From contig JAKCOZ010000082.1 of NCBI GenBank assembly GCA_022605955.1, forward strand, positions 895,501 to 959,500: a stretch of DNA of 64,000 bases, written 5' to 3'. The notes beneath the pieces were generated by a model that had not been told where the DNA came from, searched no databases, and was given only the letters and a program-made list of their open reading frames with translations. The translations under genes were made by a program, and so were the position numbers. The DNA comes from Rallus limicola. Taxonomy: Eukaryota; Chordata; Aves; Gruiformes; Rallidae. Of the stretch, positions 34,001 through 47,357 are shown piece after piece (positions within the stretch are counted from its first letter, which is position 1; each line of letters opens with the position of its first letter).

Positions 34001-37000
34001 TATGAGGCTGGGGTATGGGGGGGAGGAGAGACGGGGCTGGGGTAGGACAAGGTGGGGGGGGAAGACAAGGCTGGGGCTGGGGGGAAGAGACGAGACTGGG
34101 GTGGGACAAGAAGGGGGAGGGAGACGAGGCTGGGGTAGGACAAGGTTGGGGGGAGACAAGGCTGAGGCTGGGGGGGTGGGGAGACGAGGCTGGGGTGGGG
34201 GGGGAGACGAGGCTGGGGGGGGAGGATGATGAGGCTCTGTGAATCTGTGTGTTGACTTGGAAACTTGCCTTTTTCTTTCTTCCAGGGAATCGCTGTGTGA
34301 AGGGGGAAGAGCTGAGCTTGAAGGGGGAGACAGTGAATGACTCTCATGCAGAAATCATTTCTCGAAGAGGCTTTGTGAGGTGAGACAAGGGGGGAAACCT
34401 AAAGGAGGGAGGAGAGGGGCCTGCTGAGAGGCTCTGACCCGTTCTGGAGGGATGCTGCTGTGACGCCTCCTCGCTGTGCTGAGAAAGGCTGTGACCCTCT
34501 AGCACTACTGTTTACCCATGTGTTAAATAGAGGGAGGTTTTTTATTTCTGATGAGAGCAAGTGGTGCTTGAATGCTGCCCAAATTAGTACTGAACTGGAA
34601 ACCTTCCAAGAGCCTGAGGGTCACATCTGATGGACTCCAAATAAAGCATCCTGCACGCGACGTGCTGCTTCGCTCTGAGCCGAGGTGCTGAGCAATCTTT
34701 AGGCCTCATCCCCTTGTCCTGTCTGGATTTGGGCTTTAGGAGAAACATAGCCAATGTGTTTTGTGTTGATAAAATCAAGAGGGCAGCTCCCCACCAAGCT
34801 GTAGTCTCAAAGGATTCCACTCTTGCTTACTGCTGTCTGTCTCAGCTGTTAAATCTTGACAGCCGTGGCTGCTCTGCCACAGCAGAGCCCTTCAGAGATG
34901 AGAACAACAAGCTCCACCTCCCCTTGCCAAACAAATCCCTGCACAGGCTCTGCTTGAGGAGTCTCTGGGAGGGTTTTCTTTAGTCCTTGATGCTGTGTCT
35001 GACACCTCAAGGTTCTTCCCTGTCCTCAGAAGGAACCGTAAAGGATCCGGTCACTGTAAACAGCCCCTGGGGTTGTGCTCATGGTATCGCTTACAGTCGG
35101 CTGCCCCTGGGGCTGTTCACCCTGAATGCAAACTCAGTGCTGACTAAAGGTGCTGGGTTAACAACCTTGAAGTCTTCTTCATGCTTGGCTCAGATGCATG
35201 CCAGCAGCAGCCAGCCAGGCTCCTTTCTCACAGAAGGTTGGAAAAGATCTCCAGGATTATCCAGTCCAAGCATCCCCCCCACCACCTCTACTCCTCACTC
35301 ACCCACATCCCTGAGTCCCTCATCCAACCTTTCCTTGAACACCCTGAGGGATGGTGACTCCACCACTTCCCTGGGCAGCCCGTTCCAATGCCCAACCACT
35401 CCTTCTGAGGAGAAATATCTCCTCATTTCTATCCCAAACCTCCCCTGGTGCAACTCACAGCCGTTCCCTCTTGTCCTGTTGCTGGTTATCTGTGAGAAGA
35501 GGCTGACCCCCAGCTCACCACCACCTCCTTCCATGGAGTTGGAGAGAGCAGCAAGGTCTCCCCTGACCCTCCTCTTCTCTCCCCTCTGCTCCACCTGACA
35601 TAAACCTTCTTTTCTACTGCCTCTCCCCTCCATGGCAGGAAATCTGCTTTATTTCATGCCTTTTTGGTCCCATCAAACACAGTTTGGCCTCTGAGTACCC
35701 TCAGCTGCAGCTCCTGGTCCTCAGCCTCTTGTGCAGCAAGAGGCAGAACTCTGTGTATCCTGAACATGGCAGTGGTTGGGTTGATGTGCTCCTTATCCAA
35801 TGACCAAAGTGACTTTTTTTGGACCTGATTTTACTCTTTGCAGGTTTCTCTACAGTGAGTTGATGAAGTATGACCCATCTAATCCTTCCTCAGCAGCAGA
35901 GAGCATTTTCGAGCCGGCGGGAGGGAAGAGACTCAAAATCAAGAGCAGTGTGACCTTTCACCTCTACATCAGGTTTGTGTGTGAGGAGGGGTGACTGGTG
36001 TCCACAGGACTCTCCTGGCCCTGGGTGCTGACCTGGGGAGTGTTTGTTTTCTAGCACAGCACCCTGTGGAGATGGGGCACTCTTTGATAAGTCCTGCAGT
36101 GACCAGGCAAGCGTGGTGGGGCCAAGCCAACATCAGCCCCTCTTTGAGAACCCCAAACAAGGCAAGCTGCGGACCAAGGTGGAGAATGGTGAGTGTGTTC
36201 ACTCCCTGTGTGGTGGGATGCCCCCAGCTCTCTTCCCCTGAAACTTTCTGGAGCTCCAGAGCTTCCTTATCTGTTTCTTTGTGGTGGGGTTTGAAGCATT
36301 TGGGAAACAAGCAGGGTGGGTAAAAGGGATAGGGGGGGCATTAGCCCCTTCTCTGCCTGTTGGGCACTAACAGGAGTATGTTATTTCCTTCTGCTTCAGA
36401 TGTGTTGTGGTGGTTTCACCCTGGCTGGAGGCCAGATGCCCACCAAAGCTGCTCCATCACTCCCCTTTTCAGTTGAACAGGGGGAGAAAATAGATAACTG
36501 AGAGGCTCAGGAGTGGAGAGAAGGGCAGGGAGAGATCATTCCACAACCAGTGTTGCAGGCAGAACAGTTTTCTTTCCTGTTCTGTGTTATCTAATTTGTT
36601 ACACACAGAGAAAACCAGAGTTGGATAATGAGAAGTAAAAGCAGATCTTAATACACCTCCCCCCACCTCTCCTTCTTCCCAGGCTCAGCTTTATTCCCAA
36701 TTTCTCTCCCATCCTCCCAGGTGTCACAGGGGGAGACAGAGGATGGGGGTTTGGGTCAGTTCCTCATGAGATGATCTCCCCCTTAGCTGGGGGGGGTCGT
36801 TCCTCACCCCTTTCCCCTGCTGCACCCACAGCAGACAGTCCTCCACCAGCTTCTCCAGCCTGAGTCCTTTCCCACAGGGCTTCAGCTCTTCCCCAGCTGC
36901 CCCAGTGTGGGTCACTGCTGGGGGGGCAGTCATAGATCACAACGTGTCTCAGGCCCAGACTGCTCCAGCCTGGTCTCTCCTGGAGTCAGAAGCCCCCCCC

Positions 37001-40000
37001 TCCCCCAGCAAACTTGCTCTGGTGTGGGCCTCTCCCTCTCTCCACAGGCTGCAGGTCCTGCCAGGGCCTTGCTCCAGCACAGGTCATGGTGTCTTCCATA
37101 TGTCTCCACTCACATTGGTGTGTGGCTGCAGGTGGGGTCTCTGCTCCCCTTCCATGGGCTGTGGGATGACACCTGCTCCACCATGATCTTCTCCATGGGC
37201 TGCAAAGGAATCTTTCCAGTGCCTGGAGCACCTCCTTCCCCCTTCTTCACTGTCCTGAGGGTCTGCAGAGTTTCTTACATCTTCACTCACCTCTTTGGCA
37301 GCAAAAAGTGGGGGTTTTCCCTTCTTAAATATGATTCCCAGAGGTGCTGCCACCATCCCTGATGGGCTCAGCCTCAGTCAGCAGTGGCTACATCCTTGAG
37401 CTGGCTGGTGATGGCTCTGCTGGACCTGGAGAAGCTTCTAGCAGGTCCCTGCAGCCATCCCCCCCTTTCCACCAGAACCACACAAAAACACAACACCCAG
37501 GAATAACAACCCATCTGCAGTCAGTCCCAAATTCCCTTTTTCACAGGATGCTGAACTGTTCCCCAAACCTGGACTGACTCCAGAGGACACCCCGTGCCTA
37601 GAGGAGAGCTCCCCATGCAATTCCTGCTGGGGCTTCCATGTTCCATTCTACCACCCTCTTCACAGAAAGCCCCTTTCTTCTCTCATGCAGGAGAAGGTAC
37701 CATTCCTGTGGAGTCCAGTGACATCGTTCCCACCTGGGATGGGATCCAGCACGGGGAGCGGTTACGGACCATGTCCTGCAGCGACAAGATCTTACGCTGG
37801 AACATCCTTGGCTTGCAGGGAGCGTTGTTGTCCCACTTCCTGGAACCTGTTTATCTCAGCTCTGTTACACTTGGTATGAAACAGAATCACCAGGTTGGAA
37901 AAGCCCTTTCAGATCCTCAAGTCCAACCCTTCCCATCCTGTGCTGAACCAGATCCCTGAGCACCTCATCTGCCCTTTTTGAAACACCCCCAGGGAAGGGG
38001 ACTCAGCCCCTCCCTGGGCAGCCTGGGCCACAGCCCCACAACTCTGCCAGGGAAGAACTTTGCCCTCCCAGCTGAGCTGACCCTGCCCTGGGGCAGCTTG
38101 AGCCCATTGCCCCTTGTCCCAGCTCCTGGCCCCTGGCTGAAGAGTCCATCACCCACCTCTCTGCACCCTCCTGGCAGGGCAGGGGAGGTGGGGAGAAGGG
38201 CTCCCCTCAGCCTCCTCTTCTCCAGCCTCAACACCCCCAGCTCCCTCAGCTGCTCCTCAGAGGATTTGCCCTCCAGCCCCTTCCCCAGCCTGGTTGCCCT
38301 TCTCTGCACTGGCTCCAGGACCTCCATGTCCTTCTGATGCTGAGGAGCCCAGAACTGGACCCAGCACTCGAGGTGCAGCCTCCCCAGTGCCCAGTACAGG
38401 GGCACAATCACCTCCCAGTGAGGAGGCTGGCCCTGCTGGCCTTTCTGGGTTGGGATGGATGTACTGGGACATTCTGTAACCTTCCCTGATGGCAAACCTT
38501 ATCTCTGGAGCCTGTGGGAGGAGCTGAAGCGTTCTTAGCAGAGCTGTTGGGTTTGGAAGTGAAAATGGAGTTTGTGGGGTTTTAATGCTGTGGGTGGAGT
38601 GGGTTTTCTCCCAGGTTTTGTAGAAGATGAGTGTGATCCAGGAGGGTGAGACAGAAATCACCTGAATCACCTGGTTTGTGTCTTCAGTGAGAAGTTTTGG
38701 CATCTGTAAACCTTCATCTTGCACATCTGAGGTGCAAGATGATCTGATCTGATCTCCAGCTTTGATCTGGAGCTTAGGAGAAGCACTGAGGCTCTTAGGG
38801 TCTGGTCTGGCCATCACCCCTGTGCAGTTCCTGTCTCCTGATGCCTTCCCATCTCTCCTCACAGGTTACTTGTACAGCCAGGGACACTTAACACGTGCCA
38901 TCTGCTGCCGCGTTGCGAGAGATGGGAGCACGCTGCTGAGAGGCTCCAGGCTCCATATCACATCAACCATCCCAAGGTAACACAGATTTGGCACCTCTTT
39001 GGCTTTCCATCCCCTCACTACTGCCTCTGCCCTTGGGTTTTGGGCCTTGCTCTGCAGGGTGGTCACCTGGCAGGAGCTCTCCAACCAGGGTCAGGAGGTT
39101 AATGGCCAGAAACTTTCCCCCCTTTTGGGGGAATGGATTAAAGCTGGAGGAGGGAAGGTTTAAATTGGATCTTAGGGGGAAGTTCTGTGCAGAGAGAGTG
39201 GGGAGGGGCTGGAAGGGGCTGCCCAGAGAGGGGGTGGGTGCCCCATCCCTGGGGGTGTTCAAGGCCAGGTTGGCTGGGGTCAACCTTGTGTAGCTCCAGG
39301 CCTGGAGGTTGGTGTCCCTGCCTGTGGCAGGGGGGTTGGAGCTCTGTGCTCCCTGGGATCCCTTCCAACCCAGACCAGACTGGGATTCTATGATTCATGC
39401 CATCCCAGAGCCCCCTTTGTGTTGTCCCACAACACCCAGGGCCCCCTTCATGTCACCCCACAGCACCCAGGGCTTTCTGGAATTACTTGATCTGGGAAAA
39501 ATGAGACTAAGGTCGCCCCTGTAGCCTTCAGCTGAGTAAGAACCTAGTGCTTGCTGTGCTGGGAAGTTTGGGATGAGCTGAGGAGCACAGAGGAGGCAAG
39601 AGGCTCCTCTTACCAGCAAGCTAACACAGCAGGACTGGTGTCACACCCCCCCCCCCTTACACAGGTTGGGCGAGTCAGCGTCTACGACTCGGCGAGGCAG
39701 ACGGGGAAGACGAAGGAATCTTCAGTGAATTGGTGTCTTGCTGATGAAAGTGAAGTTGAAGTCTTGGATGGCACGAAAGGGAAAGTGGAGGGGTAAGAAG
39801 AGCCTTTCCTGACACTGCTTTTTCTCTTCAGGGAAAGGAGAGGAGGGAGGGGGAGAAGCTCTGAACTCAGGAGCGCGCTCTTGTGCTGTTACAGCACCTT
39901 AAATCTGGGGTGTTTTGGGGAGAGGGATTCCAAACCCACCTCAACAAGTGTTCTCCAAGCAAAACAAAGTATCACCCAGCCAGGACCCTGCAGCAGGAGA

Positions 40001-41021
40001 TCTCACAGGCATCCCACTGCAGGTTTTCCTCCTTCCTCTTTGCCCTTCTGAGTGTCATCTCCCTCATCCTGCTGGAGAAGAGCTCTGTGGAGAAGGACCT
40101 GGGGGTCCTGGTTGATGACAGGGTGGCCATGAGCCAGCAGTGTGTCCTGGGGGCTGAGAGAGACAATGGGATCCTGGGGGCATCAGGAGGAGTGTGGGCA
40201 GCAGGGCACAGGAGGGGATCCTCCCCCTCTGCTCTGCCCTGCTCAGGCACCAGCTGGAGTGTTGTGTCCAGTGCTGGGCTCCCTGGGATCAAAGGGACAG
40301 GGATCTCCTGGAGAGAGGCCAGAGGAGGGATATGGAGATGCTGAAGGGCCTGGAGCATCTCCCCTGGGAGGAAAGGCTGAGGGAGCTGGGGCTGTTCAGC
40401 CTGGAGAGAAGAAGACTTAGGGGGGACCTAATTAGTGTCTATAAATATCTTAGACTTGGGATGCAGGGGGAATTGGCCAGCCCCTTCTCAGTGTCTGTGG
40501 GGACAGGACAAGGGGTGATGGGCTCAAGCTGGAGCACAGGGAGTTCCACACCAACATGGGGATGAACTTTTCCCCAGTGAGGGTGAGGGAGCAGTGGAAC
40601 AGGCTGCCCAGGGAGGTGGTGGAGTCTCCTTCTCTGGAGAGATTCAAGTCTCCTCTGGATGCCTGTCTATGCAATATGAGATAGGGAGCTGCTTTGGCAG
40701 GGGGGTTGGACCCGATGATCTCTTGAGGTCCCTTCCAACCCCTGTGATTCTGTGATCCCTACCTCTGTTTCCCTTCTCAGCCTGAAGCTGGAAGTATCAC
40801 GTGTTTCCAAGAGGAAAATCTTCACCCTCTTCCAGCAGTTATGTGCCAAGAACAACCGCAAAGACCTCCAGCACCTCTCCAACTACTCAGATGCTAAGGA
40901 AGCTGCTGTGGCCTACCAAGAAGCCAAGCAGTGCTTCTTCAGCACGCTGGAAGAGATGGGTTATGGCAGCTGGATCCGCAAACCCCAAGAGGAAGACAAC
41001 TTCTCTTCCCTGGATGCATAA
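22093..41021 (+). CDS. ADAR: Double-stranded RNA-specific adenosine deaminase (ADAR1), p150 model
   Basis: Nuclear and cytoplasmic enzyme that converts adenosine to inosine in dsRNA, marking self RNA and limiting MDA5 sensing. Exons: 22093–22107, 24576–26008, 27453–27639, 28235–28383, 28788–28929, 29124–29341, 30418–30574, 31577–31748, 34286–34379, 35844–35972, 36055–36188, 37691–37873, 38865–38976, 39665–39792, 40781–41021; about 1164 residues. Zα (about residues 137–198) keeps the Lys, Asn, Tyr and PPLW contacts. Zβ begins at Met 239 (MAETKEK, 25275), the probable p110 start. Three dsRNA-binding domains follow (about 440–510, 560–630, 662–760). The deaminase has HAE (Glu codon 34351–34353) and zinc cysteines in PCGDG (36065–36067) and MSCSDK (37777–37779). 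Exon 38865–38976 is one base short of keeping frame. The poly(A) signal is at 41584–41589. The first exon is inferred from its donor, phase and the ISREs. Confidence 0.95.
22550..22985 (+). mobile_element. Solo LTR of an endogenous retrovirus, ADAR intron 1
   Basis: Resembles a common avian retroviral LTR: a TATA-like region near 22810, then TTAAACTG and TTTTTATCTCAA near 22910–22930, and a C-rich run. No coding region is attached. Recognised by general resemblance; ends are approximate. Confidence 0.5.
22986..23515. other. ADAR intron 1, no recognisable element
   Basis: Moderate-GC sequence between the LTR and the tandem repeats. I see no conserved exon or repeat in it. Confidence 0.4.
23519..23600 (+). 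repeat. 18-bp tandem repeat (CTTGATGAGGTGAAGGTG)
   Basis: Four to five near-perfect copies of CTTGATGAGGTGAAGGTG, directly before the larger minisatellite in ADAR intron 1. Confidence 0.85.
23625..24540 (+). repeat. About 90-bp minisatellite, ten units, each with a splice-acceptor-like motif
   Basis: Ten units of about 86–94 bp. Each has AGGATCTGAA, then GGTGGGTTTT, a pyrimidine tract (CCCCTCCCTGCAG or TCCCCTCCTTGCAG), then GCTTAGGACA. The CAG positions are near 23683, 23772, 23865, 23956, 24046, 24134, 24226, 24320, 24411 and 24500. The array ends about 35 bp before the predicted true acceptor of ADAR exon 2 (24575/24576), so every unit offers a decoy acceptor on the sense strand. Confidence 0.85.
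26145..26540 (-). mobile_element. CR1 LINE fragment in ADAR intron
   Basis: Reverse-oriented CR1 3' segment, in the intron after the large ADAR exon 2. Confidence 0.7.
26866..27295 (-). mobile_element. CR1 LINE fragment in ADAR intron
   Basis: Starts with ATCATAAAATCCCAGCCTGG, the reverse complement of a CR1 3' end, and continues into the CR1 3' region. Another CR1 fragment lies about 330 bp upstream. Confidence 0.8.
27690..28215 (+). mobile_element. CR1 LINE fragment with an internal 23-bp tandem expansion
   Basis: Forward-oriented CR1 ending in CCCCTGTGACCCTGTGATTC. Its 5' part (27690–27810) is an expansion of GGTGAAGGGCCTGGGGTGAG-type units, about five copies of 23 bp. Confidence 0.75.
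29478..30320 (-). mobile_element. CR1 LINE fragment, about 840 bp, in ADAR intron
   Basis: Reverse-oriented; begins ATAGAATAATAGAATG, the complement of a CR1 3' end, and includes the end of the second reading frame. It lies between the two exons that encode the third dsRNA-binding domain. Confidence 0.85.
30575..31576. other. ADAR intron without recognisable element
   Basis: About 1 kb of intron between the last dsRNA-binding exon and the first deaminase-region exon. I see no exon or repeat. Confidence 0.4.
31850..32490 (-). mobile_element. CR1 LINE fragment in ADAR intron
   Basis: Reverse-oriented CR1 3' region beginning at AATCACAGGGGTTGGAAGGG. Confidence 0.85.
32870..34235 (+). repeat. 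G-rich minisatellite, about 1.4 kb, in ADAR intron
   Basis: Dozens of units of about 22–30 bp of the form ATATGAGGCTGGGGTNGGGG plus further G, varying in G-run length. It lies 50 bp before the exon holding the catalytic HAE motif. The sense RNA would be G-rich with many runs of four or more G, favouring quadruplexes. A proline-rich reading frame of about 510 codons on the minus strand is only the translation of this repeat. Confidence 0.9.
35233..35625 (-). mobile_element. CR1 LINE fragment in ADAR intron
   Basis: Reverse-oriented CR1 3' region (GGTTGGAAAAGATCTCCAGG), more diverged than its neighbours. Confidence 0.75.
36405..37510. mobile_element. Endogenous-retrovirus-type repeat in ADAR intron
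   Basis: About 1.1 kb resembling a widespread bird ERV LTR, with recurring CTGCTCCAGC / TGTGGGTC / GGGCTGCAGG themes. No intact retroviral gene is visible. Assignment is by resemblance. Confidence 0.5.
37880..38380 (-). mobile_element. CR1-like LINE fragment in ADAR intron
   Basis: Reverse-oriented CR1-type 3' region (CAGAATCACCAGGTTGGAAA at its start), a more diverged subfamily. Confidence 0.7.
39130..39395 (+). mobile_element. CR1 LINE fragment in ADAR intron
   Basis: Forward-oriented; ends in GGGATTCTATGATTCATG, the typical CR1 3' end. Confidence 0.8.
40070..40757 (+). mobile_element. CR1 LINE fragment in last ADAR intron
   Basis: Forward-oriented; the end of the second reading frame ([18 protein letters not shown]) is followed by the 3' region and the terminal CTGTGATTCTGTGATC. 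It ends about 20 bp before the last ADAR exon. Confidence 0.85.
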
Positions 41022-41589
41022 CAAGGCACCCTGTGGGGGGGGGGGGGGTGAGTGTGCCCAGGTGTGTGTGGGGGGGATCCCCATCCTTCTTGCACACCCC
41101 TTTTCTGAAGCAGAATCAGCAGTTTCCCTTTTTTTAAGGCCTGGCTGCCTTCTCTCTGCTCTTGTTTACTCTGAGCCCCTGACCTTTCTCTTTTTAAAAC
41201 ATGCATGAAAAATAGCAGCTCTTTTTTTTTTAAACTAGGGCAGGCTCACTCCCCACTTGGCTTTTATTGTCTTTTTTGTCTCCTGTTTGGTTGTGGTTTT
41301 TTTAAAAGAAGGGACAAGAAACCAGAGGGCTTCTCAGACTTGTCACTTGAAACCTTTGGACTGTGCACTACAGAGCCCTCTGGCAAGTTTTTGAGGCAAA
41401 TTTTCTCTTTTTGGGAGGATAAAAAAGAAGAAAAAAAAACAACCCCAAAACCCCAAACTCAACCCAAATTTTCTGCCTGGTCTTGTGTGTGTCTGGAATG
41501 GTGGCTGGGAGCCCGTTGGAGCTGGGATATGGGCCTGAGCTCTGCAAGATGCCAGCAGGACCAGAGTAACATTCCATGTTGTTAATAAA

Positions 41590-43174
41590 AAACACCCCCA
41601 AAGTTCCTGTTTTATTAGCTGGCTCTGTGCTGTGCCTGTGTTAATCCCTGGGGGGGGATGGAGGGGCCCTGCCTGGAGCCGTGTGGGGTTTGGGGGTACC
41701 TTGAAATGCTGGGGATCCTTCCCCTTGCTGTCTGAGTGCAGCATCTCCTCTCCAGTCCCAGGAAGTTTCTTGGGAAGGCTGAAGGTGGCTGCAGGCTGTG
41801 TTGGGTGGCTTCTCCTGTCTAAACTCACCCCAGAGGTTTTTGGGGTGGTGCAGAGCAGCCCCAGCCCCTCTCCCACAGCACAGCATGTGCTGGCTTTGCC
41901 TGGGCCGTGCCAGTTGCCACCAGCATCTTTGGGCAGCGTGGAAGCATAGCCCAAACCCAAGTCCTGAGGCTGGGGGAGCCCAGCCTGGAGAACAAGACCC
42001 CAGCTCTGGCTCTGGTTTGTCCATCCCTGCAGGAAAGGGAAGCAGTGGAAACCCTGGGGCACAGCAGGGCTGCCAACGCTGCGGGTCACAGGCTCGCCCT
42101 GCCTGCAGCAGCCAGACAGTGCTTGGGCACCCTGCTCTCCCCTGCTTGTGGAGCAGGGCCCAGGCAGTGGTGATGGTGTGAGGACAGAGCAGGAGCATTT
42201 CCCTGCCCCCATCATCCTGCCAGCTCCTCAGAGTGCTGTGCTTGGGCTGTATCAGCGTTCCCAACGTGCTCCCCCCACACCCTCCCATCCTTCAGGGACT
42301 CGTGTCTCTCCTCCCCATGCTCTCCTAGGGCTACGCTGGCAGCAGAGGGGGTGCAGAGCTGGGAGAAGCAGGATGAGGCCCAGGCAGAGGGCTGGCAGGG
42401 TGCAGCTTTGGGGCAAAACTTCACTACCAGGGTGCTGCTGTGAGAGGAGCATCAGGCAGCTGGAGCAGCCCCGTTTCTCCAGCCAAGGGAAGTGTCAGCG
42501 AAGGGAACACTGTCCCTGCTGCCCAAACACCCAGCCCCCCGCCCCAGCACACCCCAGTTTCCCCATGGTGAGGGGCCTGGCTGCTCCCAGCTCCAGTTGT
42601 GATTCCTATTTCTCCTTTTCTTTCCTTGCACAATTTGTCTCTCTGCTCTGGTGAGCCTGAAGTTCAGAGAGGGACAGTGGCGCTGCCAGAGCGTGGAGCA
42701 GCCCCCGGCGCTGGTAGGTAGGGCCTAAAAATAGCATCCTCCTGCCTGGTCTGTGCACTCACCTCCAGGAGATGGAGCAAAGCAGCTCTATCCTCCTCCT
42801 CCTCCCTGTGCCCCCCACCTCTGCTGCTCCTGGGGTGTCCCTGGGACGGTGCACGGGCTGGGCGCTGCATGCTGGGACACCGACCCTTGGTGCCATATTG
42901 GCAGGAGGGGTGGTGAGGCACTAGTGCTCCCCAGGAGCATGGGAGGGAGCTGGGTCCATCCCTGCCACCACCTTCCATCCCTGCCACCACCTTCCATCCC
43001 TGCCACCACCTTCCATCCCTCAGCAATCATCATTTTCCTCTTCCAAAGCTGATTCCTACCTGAGAACGGAGCCCCCTCCACCTCATCCCATGCCACATCC
43101 TGTTCCCTCCTGCCTGCAGGGAATGGTGTGGGATCAAACGACACTAAAATGAACCAGCCCTCTCCAGTGTGAAT
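41590..43174. other. Intergenic region between the convergent ADAR and CHRNB2 genes
   Basis: About 1.6 kb between the two 3' ends. The only repeat seen is four copies of a CCATCCCTGCCACCACCTT motif at about 42955–43020. No gene is seen. Confidence 0.5.
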
Positions 43175-43175
43175 A

Positions 43176-43181
43176 TTTATT
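43176..43181 (-). terminator. CHRNB2 poly(A) signal
   Basis: AATAAA on the minus strand, about 155 bp beyond the CHRNB2 stop codon. Confidence 0.6.
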
Positions 43182-43333
43182 GGTTGGAGAACCCAGCTGG
43201 AGCCCAGCACCCAGCTCTCCATCCCCTCCCCGGGAACACCTGGCCCCCGGCTCGGTGGCAGGGAGAGGGTGCTGAACCCACTGTCCCTGCAGCTGGTGGG
43301 GTGGGTGGGGTGCGTGGCTGCCTCCCCAGGGCA

Positions 43334-46512
<3,179 letters not shown>

Positions 46513-46561
46513 GGGGAAGGGCCGCTGCCGGTGCCGCTGCCGGTGCCGCTGCCGGTGCCCG

Positions 46562-46603
46562 GGCGCTGTCCCCGGTGCTGCCCGCGCTCTCCGCGGTGCT
46601 GGA
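46562..46603 (-). promoter_or_regulatory. Two adjacent RE1/NRSE-like elements upstream of CHRNB2
   Basis: Two 21-bp stretches, 46562–46582 and 46583–46603, abut exactly. On the minus strand each contains CAGCACCG, then GGGAC or CGGAG, then AGCGC, and each matches about 17 of 21 positions of the REST-binding consensus by my count. They lie 50–91 bp upstream of the start codon. The mammalian beta-2 gene is known to have one such silencer near its start. Confidence 0.6.
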
Positions 46604-47357
46604 GCCGGCGGCGGCGGCCCGGGCGGGGCGGCCCCGGGCGGGAGGCGGTGCCGGGCTCTGCGCCGGGGCCGCCCCGCGCTCCCCGCTCCTCCGCCGTCAC
46701 CGTCGCCGTCACCGGCCCCGGGGGCCGCCCCCCGCCTCCGCCCCGCCGCGGGGAGGGGGGAGCAGCGGGGTGGGTGGGGGGTGGGACACGGTCACGGACA
46801 CACACAAGGGACGGGCCCCTCCCCCGGCCTCTCCGCTCCCACCGCGCTCCGGCCCCGCCGCCCCCGGTCTCCGCACGGTCCCAGCGGGGCGGGAACCGGA
46901 GGATGGGGTGGGGGGGAGGAACCGGACACAGAATGGGGGGGAAGGGGGGGGGGTAGCGGAGTTCCCACCGGGGGATGGGGAAGGGGGATTCTGGCTCTTC
47001 GAGACCCCCCCCCCACCCGGTACCTCCCCCTCCTCTCCGCCCTCCCCCCTCCCTTCGTGACCCCGCGAGACCCCTCCCGCAAGGGGGCGGGGCGAGAGGG
47101 AGGGGTTGCCCCGCCCCTCGACTCCCTTGGGGAAGATTCCGTACGTCACTTCCGGTTCGGGGCTTTCCCGCCCCTTCCCCCCCCCATCTTCCTCCTCCTC
47201 CGGTTGTTGCCGGCGCTTCCGGCCGTTGTGGTCCCGCCCGTTCCGCCAGCGGCGGGAGGGGTCACTTCCGGAGAGCGGGGCCGTCCCGCCGCCATCTTGG
47301 GCCGGCTCCCGGGGGGGCTGCGGCGGCGGCGGCGGCTGCGGCGGAGCGGGTCCCTCC
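46604..47357. promoter_or_regulatory. Bidirectional CpG-island promoter region, CHRNB2 / UBE2Q1
   Basis: The start codons of the divergent genes are about 845 bp apart and the whole interval is CpG-rich. TACGTCACTTCCGG near 47143 combines a CRE-like TACGTCA with an ETS-like CTTCCGG; more CTTCCGG sites follow at about 47214 and 47264, and GCCGCCATCTTGG near 47286 fits YY1. These are typical of housekeeping promoters and sit on the UBE2Q1 side. Confidence 0.6.

Noticed and set aside
32815..34347. Proline-rich reading frame of 510 codons on the minus strand ([14 protein letters not shown] repeats)
   Set aside because: All forward and reverse frames are kept open by the tandem repeat itself; the region lies within an ADAR intron and has no exon signals.
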